Below are positions 7,022-12,623 of a stretch of DNA of 12,623 bases, in pieces. The stretch is from assembly GCA_029051445.1 (NCBI GenBank), contig JAIDKP010000354.1:1-12623 (forward strand), given 5' to 3'. The translations under genes and the position numbers were made by a program. Position 1 is the stretch's first letter. The number at the start of each line of letters is the position of its first letter. Source of the DNA: Muribaculaceae bacterium. GTDB lineage: Bacteria; Bacteroidota; Bacteroidia; Bacteroidales; Muribaculaceae. The notes beneath the pieces were generated by a model that was not told where the DNA came from, did not search any database, and saw only the letters and a program-made list of their open reading frames with translations.

Positions 7022-8056
7022 CTATTTTTCAAGTAGAGGAAGATGCCCGGCATAGTCTGGAAGCACACGGCGCAGTGTCTCGACAGCTTCATTCATGCTG
7101 CCTTTGAATTCACCGCCTGCGGCATTGAGATGGCCGCCGCCTCCAAAATGATCAGCACATATTTTATTGACCGGAAATTCTCCTTTGGATCTCATGGAGA
7201 CCTTGATAAATCCCGGCTCCTGATGCATGAACACCGATACCGCTACATCGGGTATGCTCAGCGGGATGTTTACAAGCCCTTCGGTGTCACCTTTGATATA
7301 ATCGTAGGCATTGAGATCATCGTCGCTCAGTGTTATAAGCGATGCCCGTCCGCCAAGCAGTGATTCCATGCGTTTGTCAATGGCAAATGCGTTAAGTCTC
7401 AGCTGGTTTCTTGACTTAGTGTTGAGACGCTCCCAAAGGTACACTTTGTTGACACCAAGCCGCAGCAGATCGCTCACAATCACATATAAATCCGGATCGT
7501 TGGCGTTATATGACAGATTGCCTGTGTCGGTCATTATTCCGGCCATGAGACATGTCGCAGTCTTTTTGTCGATTATCGGCCTGAGACCAAGCGCACAGAT
7601 TACTTTAAAAAGTAGGGCACAGGTCGATGACTCGGCTGGCCGTGATATTGTTACATCGGCAAATGAATCGGGATCAAGATGGTGATCGATCAGTACTTTA
7701 GGCGCTTTGGCCTCATTGATAAGCGGCTCTGCGCGATCAATACGGCTTAGCGTGTTGAAGTCGAGGCAGAATATCAGGTCGGCTTTTTCTATCAAAGATC
7801 TGCAAAAATCCTCTTGTGCTGATACAGCTATTATATCCTTGCATCCCGGAAGAAATCTCAAGGATCTGGGAGGGGAGTCCGGTGTGATGATGTGAACCGT
7901 CTTGCCAAGAGCGGAGAGAATATGAAACAGTGCAAGAGATGATCCAATAGCATCGCCGTCGGGCTTGACATGACAAGTTGTGACCACTGTCTCACACTTG
8001 TCGGTCAGTTGTGCCAGGGTCTTGATTGATTTTTTGTCTATATCGTTGCCAATCAT
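7022..8056 (-). CDS. DHH/DHHA1 phosphoesterase, NrnA-like oligoribonuclease/pAp phosphatase
   Basis: This protein is predicted to degrade nanoRNA or cyclic-dinucleotide products and/or dephosphorylate pAp, using Mn2+. From the ATG at 8056 it has 344 residues, typical of NrnA. The DHH domain shows THVKPDGDAIG-type residues His29, Asp33 and Asp35 in CHVKPDGDAIGSS, then CLDFNTLSRID with Asp99, the name-giving IDHH (123-126) and GIMTDTGNL with Asp177. The DHHA1 domain ends with the glycine loop GGGGHLNAAGG (305-315), preceded by SMRSKGEFPVN. The open frame extends to 8095, but that codon is TTG and leaves only 2 bp after the preceding stop; the internal ATG fits the family better. It is the likely third gene of the operon. 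PAP phosphatase and oligoribonuclease activities cannot be told apart here. Confidence 0.9.
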   Translation of the reverse strand: MIGNDIDKKSIKTLAQLTDKCETVVTTCHVKPDGDAIGSSLALFHILSALGKTVHIITPDSPPRSLRFLPGCKDIIAVSAQEDFCRSLIEKADLIFCLDFNTLSRIDRAEPLINEAKAPKVLIDHHLDPDSFADVTISRPAESSTCALLFKVICALGLRPIIDKKTATCLMAGIMTDTGNLSYNANDPDLYVIVSDLLRLGVNKVYLWERLNTKSRNQLRLNAFAIDKRMESLLGGRASLITLSDDDLNAYDYIKGDTEGLVNIPLSIPDVAVSVFMHQEPGFIKVSMRSKGEFPVNKICADHFGGGGHLNAAGGEFKGSMNEAVETLRRVLPDYAGHLPLLEK

Positions 8057-8097
8057 GATGCTATTGCTGTTGGATCTAAGACTATGAATATGCAAAA

Positions 8098-8904
8098 TTA
8101 CAACATTTCAGTAGTTCTGCAAGTGAAACCTTTAAAAGCATGCTTCAATGTGAATAAAAACGGTGCTTTTGCTGTCAGGCTAGCGCGAGTCGCAAACATT
8201 ATGATACGTGGAAATCCGTGTATGATTCCGTGGGTGTAGCGTATAAATGCTCCTTGTGAGGCCGGAAAACCGCCATCGGCGCTGTATGCTCTTTCTCCTG
8301 ACGAAGGCGATGGCTGGATGCATGTCTCGACAGGTATCATCTCAATCTTGAGTTTCTGACGGATCGCATCGGTGATGAAAAAGGACTCCTCGGCGGCTGT
8401 GAACCGAGGGGCTCCGAGTCCGAAGTTGTTTCTGAATTTCAGCTTTCCGCGGATCGATGCTGTTCTAAAGGCTATTTCCGGTGAAGTGACCCAATATCCT
8501 TTTGGCAGCTTCCTGTTGACGGTTATACGCTTTTCCGGATATTTTTTTTGTTTTCCGGCGATACGAAACAGTGCGATGTCGATATCGGGGGTTTCCGAAA
8601 ATATCTTTTTTATGGTCTGGAACTCCGACGAGATCAGTACCGTGTCGTCGTCGGCGATCAGGCAGACTTCACCCGTGGCTTCGCCGATGGCGATATTGCG
8701 GCTTTGGCTGAGTCCGGCAGTATCGGAAACTATAATGCGTATGTCATCGCGCATGACAGAATCGGGAGGTGTCGCCCTATCTGTCATTCCCGGCATCTGC
8801 CACACAACGATATAGTCTACTCCCTCGGTTTTGGGGAGCGACATTTCCGCGACGCGCCTGATGCCGTCGCAGCCTATGGTGGATATGAGTACCGAGAGTG
8901 TCAG
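8098..8904 (-). CDS. Family 2 (GT-A fold) glycosyltransferase, probable CTG start
   Basis: This protein is predicted to transfer a sugar from a nucleotide donor, acceptor unknown, at the cytoplasmic side of the envelope. The nominal ATG at 8842-8844 would give 248 residues starting MSLPKTEG, but the same frame continues upstream with LSVLISTIGCDGIRRVAE, which is the conserved first beta strand of the GT-A fold. No ATG, GTG or TTG exists between that strand and the in-frame TAA overlapping the helicase end. A CTG at 8902-8904 is the best-placed codon, 10 bp after the helicase stop, and gives 268 residues. Other motifs in that numbering are GLSQSRNIAI (65-74), the metal-binding ADDDT (84-88) and AEES (171-174) as the probable acidic catalytic region. 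No transmembrane segment is clear. Alternatives are an assembly error at the start codon or a +1 frameshift from the helicase. Confidence 0.72.
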   Translation of the reverse strand: MTLSVLISTIGCDGIRRVAEMSLPKTEGVDYIVVWQMPGMTDRATPPDSVMRDDIRIIVSDTAGLSQSRNIAIGEATGEVCLIADDDTVLISSEFQTIKKIFSETPDIDIALFRIAGKQKKYPEKRITVNRKLPKGYWVTSPEIAFRTASIRGKLKFRNNFGLGAPRFTAAEESFFITDAIRQKLKIEMIPVETCIQPSPSSGERAYSADGGFPASQGAFIRYTHGIIHGFPRIIMFATRASLTAKAPFLFTLKHAFKGFTCRTTEML

Positions 8905-8914
8905 CTTGTATCGG

Positions 8915-10249
8915 TCAGGATAGAAATTCAGGACGGAAACGGTGTCCTTTTATTTTGTGCGGCTGATTGAAACCGTCAAGAGTGCGTGCAGCCTGCGGTG
9001 TCAGCACTGCGGTCGAGAACCTGTCGTCGACATCAATGCGTCCGACATCCGTGCCATTAAGCCCGGCTTGTTTGGTCAGAAATCCGAGAATGTCTCCTTT
9101 GGATATTTTATCGCGTTTGCCAAGATTGATAAGGAGTGTGACAGGGAGTTCGGTTGCCATGACTGTGTCGGTGTGTGGGGGTGACCAGATTCTGTCGGCA
9201 TCCATGAACTCCGGGCGGTCATCTTTATCTGAGAGGATTGTGTAGACTTTGCCCGAGGCACCGGCGCGTGCTGTGCGTCCGTTGCGGTGTGTCCATGCCT
9301 CGGGTGATACGGGGATGTGGTAATGGATGACAGCATCTATGTCGGGGATGTCAAGGCCGCGTGCGGCAAGGTCGGTTGCCGATAGGATCGGTGTCGTTCC
9401 GTTGCGCAGCAGCATGACTGCGAGCTGGCGATCCTGCTGCTCCATGCCGCCGTGATATATTCCAGCGGGTAGTCCTGCCTTGCGCAGTTCCTGATGTATG
9501 CGTTCTGCACTCTCGCGGTGGTTGGTAAATACAATCGACCGCGTGGCCGGAGGCAATGCTTTCAGGAGGTCTATGAGTGTCGGGAGTTTGTCGGGGATTG
9601 GCGAGTCGACTTCAATGATCTCGATGTCGGGCTTTTGTTCGGCTTTGTCGCCGGATTCTTCGCGGAAATCAAAGGTCACTGCATTGCTGAGCGCTATCTC
9701 GTCGGGCAGGCGGTCGATTGCAGTGGCCGATGTAAGTATGGTCAGACGCGTATTCTTGATTTTATGAATTATACGCTTCATCTCTTCCATAAATCCAAGC
9801 TCAAGGCATTTGTCGTACTCGTCGATTATCAGAGCCGAGATTGTTGTCAGGTCGAGGTTGCGGCGTCCGATGTGGTCAAGGAGTCGTCCGGGTGTGGCAA
9901 CTATTATGTCGGGCGTGTTTGCCGTAATAGAGTTTGTCTCGTCTCTGAAAGAGTGTCCGCCAAAAAGGGCGATTGTGCGGTAGGCCGGCGCTATTTTCTT
10001 CAAAACTCCCGCTATCTGCAGAGCCAGTTCTCTTGAGGGCGCGAGAACGACAGCCTGTATGCCGGCTCCCGGCCTTCGCATGAATCGCAAAAGTCTTATG
10101 GAGAATGCAATTGTCTTTCCGGAACCTGTCGGGGCGAGCAGGACTATACGTCGTTCGTCGGTCTCCGACATTTTCATCTGCATCCTGTTAAGCTTGGTGA
10201 AGCCTGTGAGAGACAGTATTTGTTTCTTTATAGCGGAAGAGTCTGACAT
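8915..10249 (-). CDS. DEAD-box RNA helicase with DbpA-like C-terminal RNA-binding domain
   Basis: This ATP-dependent RNA helicase probably acts on ribosomal RNA during ribosome assembly, as inferred from its C-terminal domain. The 444 residues hold the two RecA domains: a Q-motif region FTKLNRMQ (17-24), Walker A APTGSGKT (39-46), Ia PSRELALQ (71-78), Ib TPGR (119-122), Walker B variant DEYD (143-146), SAT (174-176), FTNHR (241-245), ATDLAARGLDI (291-301) and motif VI HRNGRTARAG (321-330). Residues about 369-415 (LLINLGKRDKISKGDILGFLT and GRIDVDDRFSTAVL) resemble the DbpA RNA-binding domain. The DEYD and the motif VI RTAR are variants of DEAD and RTGR; I recall similar forms in Bacteroidetes, so the protein is likely active. 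It is the first gene of the long minus-strand operon. Its stop context is TCC TGA C. Confidence 0.92.
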   Translation of the reverse strand: MSDSSAIKKQILSLTGFTKLNRMQMKMSETDERRIVLLAPTGSGKTIAFSIRLLRFMRRPGAGIQAVVLAPSRELALQIAGVLKKIAPAYRTIALFGGHSFRDETNSITANTPDIIVATPGRLLDHIGRRNLDLTTISALIIDEYDKCLELGFMEEMKRIIHKIKNTRLTILTSATAIDRLPDEIALSNAVTFDFREESGDKAEQKPDIEIIEVDSPIPDKLPTLIDLLKALPPATRSIVFTNHRESAERIHQELRKAGLPAGIYHGGMEQQDRQLAVMLLRNGTTPILSATDLAARGLDIPDIDAVIHYHIPVSPEAWTHRNGRTARAGASGKVYTILSDKDDRPEFMDADRIWSPPHTDTVMATELPVTLLINLGKRDKISKGDILGFLTKQAGLNGTDVGRIDVDDRFSTAVLTPQAARTLDGFNQPHKIKGHRFRPEFLS

Positions 10250-10307
10250 AGAGGTCTAAAAATGGGGTTAATTTATAATAGCGACGGCCGGAACATGAAT
10301 CTCTGTA

Positions 10308-10315
10308 CAAATTTA
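10308..10315 (-). promoter_or_regulatory. Possible helicase operon promoter (-7 box only)
   Basis: On the minus strand TAAATTTG fits the Bacteroidetes TAnnTTTG -7 element and would place the start near 10301-10303, about 50 nt before the helicase ATG. The expected -33 TTTG is not present at 19-21 bp (AGGT/CAGG is there instead), so support is partial. Confidence 0.4.
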
Positions 10316-10319
10316 GTCC

Positions 10320-10492
10320 AACTCAAAAAATAGAACCTGATAGCGCGGTTAATAGTTGTTAACATGCTGAAATAGATTGCTAATATTCGTGATGCTTTGC
10401 TGCAAGATATTGGAGTTGTGTGTTTTGCTCATTTTCGCATGATGTGTGCAATAGGTTAAGAAAAGGTTAAAAGGTGTGTAACTCAAAAAATA
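10320..10492. repeat. Direct repeat AACTCAAAAAATA, two copies 160 bp apart
   Basis: Identical 13-mers lie at 10320-10332 and 10480-10492. The right copy sits in the spacer of the plus-strand promoter; the left copy is just upstream of the minus-strand -7 box. On the minus strand each reads TATTTTTTG, close to but one base longer than a -7 element. It could be a shared operator or a chance AT-rich match. Confidence 0.55.
10453..10470 (+). repeat. Tandem AGGTTAA boxes upstream of the oxidoreductase promoter
   Basis: AGGTTAA occurs at 10453-10459 and 10464-10470, offset by 11 bp or about one helical turn. A partial AGGT follows at 10472-10475. The boxes end 4 bp before the predicted -33 element. 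This position and phase fit an activator or repressor binding site, but no regulator is known from the window. Confidence 0.45.
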
Positions 10493-10506
10493 AATCCTTA
10501 GTTTTG
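10475..10506 (+). promoter_or_regulatory. Promoter of the 2-oxoacid oxidoreductase operon
   Basis: The -7 box TAGTTTTG (10499-10506) matches TAnnTTTG exactly. The -33 position holds TGTG (10475-10478), one mismatch from TTTG, at a 20-bp spacing. The transcription start should be near 10511-10513, giving a leader of about 60 nt before the ferredoxin-like gene. Confidence 0.6.
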
Positions 10507-10571
10507 CATTAGAGTAATGTGCGTCTACAGAATGTGTGATGCCAACTACACGCGGAATCTAAAGAATAATT

Positions 10572-10838
10572 ATGGCAAAAGTATATGGGGCGGTCGACAT
10601 AGACCGCGAGCGTTGCAAGGGATGCGGGCTGTGTGTGGTCGCGTGTCCGTGCGACGTATTGTCCCTCCAGACCCGGGAGGTGAATGACCGGGGATACCTT
10701 TATGCCTATGCTAAGAATCAGGCGGCATGTATCGGTTGTGCGGCTTGTTCGGTTGTTTGTCCGGACGCCTGCATAGAAGTCTACCGTGTTGTAGACCGTG
10801 AAGATGTGTCGACGGAAAAAGATACAGCACGTGCATGA
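10572..10838 (+). CDS. korD: 2-oxoacid:ferredoxin oxidoreductase delta subunit, 2x[4Fe-4S] ferredoxin-like
   Basis: This small electron-transfer subunit carries electrons from the thiamine/iron-sulfur core to ferredoxin. The 88 residues contain two clusters of the CxxCxxCxxxCP type: Cys15, 18, 21 and 25, and Cys53, 56, 59 and 63, each followed by Pro. Two more cysteines (27 and 67) are present just after them. The N-terminal VDIDRERCKGC is typical of KorD/VorD/PorD subunits. The C-terminal tail after residue 72 is acidic and charged and probably flexible. The TGA overlaps the next ATG (ATGA, 10835-10838), so the two are likely coupled. First-gene position and the promoter 66 bp upstream support cotranscription with the alpha and beta subunits. 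A free ferredoxin is less likely given the operon. Confidence 0.92.
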   Translation: MAKVYGAVDIDRERCKGCGLCVVACPCDVLSLQTREVNDRGYLYAYAKNQAACIGCAACSVVCPDACIEVYRVVDREDVSTEKDTARA

Positions 10839-11941
10839 GTAATAAAGAATTGAAAGGTGATGTAGTGCTGCTGAAAGGCAATGAGGCGATTGCTCATGCC
10901 GCAGTACGCTACGGATGCGACGGATATTTCGGTTATCCGATCACTCCTCAGAGTGAGGTCCTTGAAACGCTTGAGGCTATAATGCCCTGGGAGACCACAG
11001 GCATGGTTGTGCTTCAGGCAGAGAGCGAGCTCGCGTCGATCAATATGGTTTATGCCGGCGCATCGACAGGCAAGGCTGTGTTCACTTCGTCGAGCAGCCC
11101 CGGTATCTCCCTGATGCAGGAGGGAATCTCATATATCGCGGCCGGCGAGCTCCCGGCTCTTATTGTCAACGTGATGCGCGGTGGTCCCGGTCTCGGTACG
11201 ATACACCCCTCGCAGAGCGATTATTTTCAGGCTACCAAGGGAGGCGGTCATGGCGACTATCACCTGATCGTGCTTGCGCCCAAGTCGGTACAGGAAATGG
11301 CAGACTTTGTCGGGCTTGGCTTTGATCTCGCGTTCAAGTACCGCACACCGGCCATGATACTTGTAGACGGCATGGTCGGCCAGATGATGGAGAAGGTCGT
11401 GCTCCCGCCACAGAGGCGTCGCCGCACCGACGAGGAAGTGCTTGAGCAGTGTCCGTGGGCTGCGACAGGCGATGCAGCAAAGCGTGGTCACAACAATATC
11501 ATCACCACACTTGAGCTCGACTCCCATGTGATGGAGAAAAACAACGAGCGTTTCCAGCAGACCTACCGCCGCATCGAGGAGAACGAGGTGCGGTTTGAGG
11601 AATATATGACCGAGGATGCCGAGTGGCTTATCGTTGCCTTCGGCTCTATGGCCCGCATAAGTCAGGCCGCTCTTCATGCCGCCCGCGAGGCAGGAATGAA
11701 GGTGGGTCTTCTGCGGCCGATCACGCTGTGGCCTTTCCCCTATAAGAAAATCGGGGAACTCTCACACAAGGTCAAGGGGGTTCTTGTTCCGGAGATGAAT
11801 GCCGGACAGATGATCGAGGATGTGCGCCTTGCAGTCGAAGGGCGTGTGCCGGTGAGACATTGCGGCCGCATGGGTGGCATAATTCCGAGTCCATCGGAGG
11901 TGCAGGCAGCTCTTAACGCATTAACAGAGGATAATAAGTGA
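10835..11941 (+). CDS. korA: 2-oxoacid:ferredoxin oxidoreductase alpha subunit (KorA/VorB type)
   Basis: This is the subunit of the CoA-dependent 2-oxoacid:ferredoxin oxidoreductase that carries the pyrimidine-binding domain of the TPP site; the enzyme makes or uses acyl-CoA and reduced ferredoxin in anaerobes. The 368 residues match the separate-alpha form without a fused gamma domain. Visible motifs are KGNEAIAHAA (14-23), YPITPQSE (34-41) for substrate and CoA handling, QAESE (61-65) with the likely catalytic Glu63, and NVMRGGPGLGTIHPSQSD (112-129). The C-terminal domain ends with GRMGGIIPSP. The TPQSEV form and length resemble what Bacteroidetes genomes annotate as VorB (branched-chain 2-oxoacids), while 2-oxoglutarate is also possible; the substrate is not decidable here. 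It is flanked by ATGA and TGATG junctions with the delta and beta genes. Confidence 0.93.
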   Translation: MSNKELKGDVVLLKGNEAIAHAAVRYGCDGYFGYPITPQSEVLETLEAIMPWETTGMVVLQAESELASINMVYAGASTGKAVFTSSSSPGISLMQEGISYIAAGELPALIVNVMRGGPGLGTIHPSQSDYFQATKGGGHGDYHLIVLAPKSVQEMADFVGLGFDLAFKYRTPAMILVDGMVGQMMEKVVLPPQRRRRTDEEVLEQCPWAATGDAAKRGHNNIITTLELDSHVMEKNNERFQQTYRRIEENEVRFEEYMTEDAEWLIVAFGSMARISQAALHAAREAGMKVGLLRPITLWPFPYKKIGELSHKVKGVLVPEMNAGQMIEDVRLAVEGRVPVRHCGRMGGIIPSPSEVQAALNALTEDNK

Positions 11942-12604
11942 TGAATCGCGAGGATATAGTCAAATCTGACAATAAAGTCGTTTCGCGTCCGCGACTGCTC
12001 AATGACAATGTGATGCACTATTGTCCCGGATGCGGACATGGAGTCGTTCACAAGCTGGTTGCCGAGGTCATCGACGAGATGGGACTCGACAAGACCGGTG
12101 TAGTGGCAGTGGCTCCGGTGGGTTGTGCAGTTTTCGCATACAATTACATCGATGTCGACTGGATCGAGGCTGCTCATGGGCGCGCACCCGCAGTGGCTAC
12201 CGCAGTGAAGCGTCTCTGGCCCAGAAAGATGGTGTTCACCTATCAGGGTGACGGCGATCTGTCGGCAATCGGCACAGGCGAGGCCATACATGCCGCCAAC
12301 CGTGGCGAGAATATCGCTATAATTTTCATAAACAACGGTATATATGGCATGACCGGCGGCCAGATGTCGCCTACGACACTTGAGGGTATGAAAACATCGA
12401 CGACTCCCTATGGGCGTCGTGTTGATCTGAATGGTTATCCGCTGGTGATAAGCGACTTGTTTGCTAAACTTGACGGCACATGTTATGTGACACGTCAGGC
12501 GGTTAATGATGCTGCGGCTGTGCGCAAGACCAAGGCTGCTATCAAAAAAGCATTCCAGAACTCGATGGATGGTCTCGGCACATCGGTTGTTGAGGTTGTG
12601 AGCG
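11941..12604 (+). CDS. korB: 2-oxoacid:ferredoxin oxidoreductase beta subunit (TPP-binding), 3' end missing
   Basis: This subunit binds TPP-Mg and the proximal [4Fe-4S] cluster. From the ATG at 11941 (TGATG junction with the alpha stop) 221 genuine residues are visible. A GTG at 11938 is also in frame but less likely. Motifs are YCPGCGHG (27-34) with cluster ligands Cys28 and Cys31, APVGC with Cys62, the TPP motif GDGDLSAIGTGEA (103-115), INNGIYGMTGGQ (130-141) and SPTT. The frame appears to stop at TAG 12613-12615, but that stop lies in adapter-like sequence. Family members continue after VVEVVS with a segment carrying the fourth cluster Cys and about 30 more residues, so the real gene is cut by the contig end rather than truncated in the cell. 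A gamma subunit gene is expected next. Confidence 0.9.
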
Positions 12605-12623
12605 CTGGCTCTTAGACACATCT
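12605..12623. other. Tn5/Nextera mosaic-end adapter remnant at contig end
   Basis: The last 19 bases, CTGGCTCTTAGACACATCT, match the Tn5 mosaic end CTGTCTCTTATACACATCT at 17 of 19 positions. Both differences are T to G (12608 and 12615). The match ends on the final base of the window. It is closer to the engineered mosaic end than to the natural IS50 outer end (15 of 19). This fits untrimmed library adapter, not genomic DNA. Confidence 0.88.

Larger units (their letters stand above)
10250..10571. other. Divergent intergenic region with two promoters and short repeats
   Basis: This is the only gene-free stretch over 300 bp. It is AT-rich and lies between the two divergent start codons. It contains a good plus-strand promoter for the oxidoreductase operon, a weaker minus-strand promoter for the helicase, a 13-bp direct repeat and a pair of AGGTTAA boxes, each listed separately. 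Between about 10335 and 10450 I see no gene, RNA structure or terminator. Confidence 0.7.

Noticed and set aside
10517..10700. Out-of-frame ATG ORF in the leader of the oxidoreductase operon, considered as a leader peptide
   Set aside because: It runs deep into the ferredoxin-like gene in another frame, has no biased residue run, and no terminator follows.
11740..12621. 293-codon open frame antisense to the alpha and beta oxidoreductase genes
   Set aside because: It is the mirror of two well-conserved genes in a GC-balanced region, has no recognisable domain, and reaches into the adapter-like end.
12605..12623. Natural IS50/Tn5 insertion end
   Set aside because: The match to the natural outer end is weaker (15 of 19) than to the engineered mosaic end, no transposase is present, and the match ends at the contig edge.

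Overview
The window looks like a chromosomal contig end from a Bacteroidales bacterium, probably a gut or Muribaculaceae-like lineage. The evidence is a trp operon that starts with trpB, Bacteroidetes-type promoters (TTTG, about 20 bp, TAnnTTTG), no obvious Shine-Dalgarno sequences, and two protein families (DUF4923, DUF4827) that I know only from Bacteroidetes. The family-level placement is inference. No rRNA, tRNA, CRISPR array, IS element or phage gene was seen.

Layout. Positions 1-10249 are all on the minus strand and are read from right to left. A DEAD-box RNA helicase (8915-10249) is followed by a family 2 glycosyltransferase (8098-8904, no normal start codon), a DHH/NrnA-type phosphoesterase (7022-8056), a DUF4827 lipoprotein (6392-6976), a phosphoglucosamine mutase-type enzyme (glmM, 4940-6334), an M20 deacylase (3861-4943) and an exported DUF4923 protein (3234-3851). 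Short gaps and one ATGA overlap suggest one long housekeeping operon. A separate promoter then drives the tryptophan operon: trpL leader, trpB, trpE and trpG, with trpG cut by the window start.

Main finding. The roughly 200-nt trpB leader holds a complete ribosome-mediated attenuator. It has a 23-codon leader peptide with Trp13-Trp14 and Trp22, a pause hairpin directly after the tandem Trp codons, a perfect 12-bp terminator hairpin with a T tract, and a competing antiterminator built from the end of the leader ORF. The upstream ATG of the longest trpB reading frame lies inside the terminator stem, so trpB starts at 2972.

A 322-bp divergent intergenic region (10250-10571) separates the helicase from a plus-strand operon for a 2-oxoacid:ferredoxin oxidoreductase: a 2x[4Fe-4S] subunit (10572-10838), the alpha subunit (10835-11941) and the TPP-binding beta subunit (from 11941). 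The beta subunit is cut off by the contig end. The last 19 bases (12605-12623) match the Tn5/Nextera mosaic end at 17 of 19 positions and end exactly at the contig end. The apparent stop codon of the beta subunit lies inside this stretch and is almost certainly a sequencing-library artefact.
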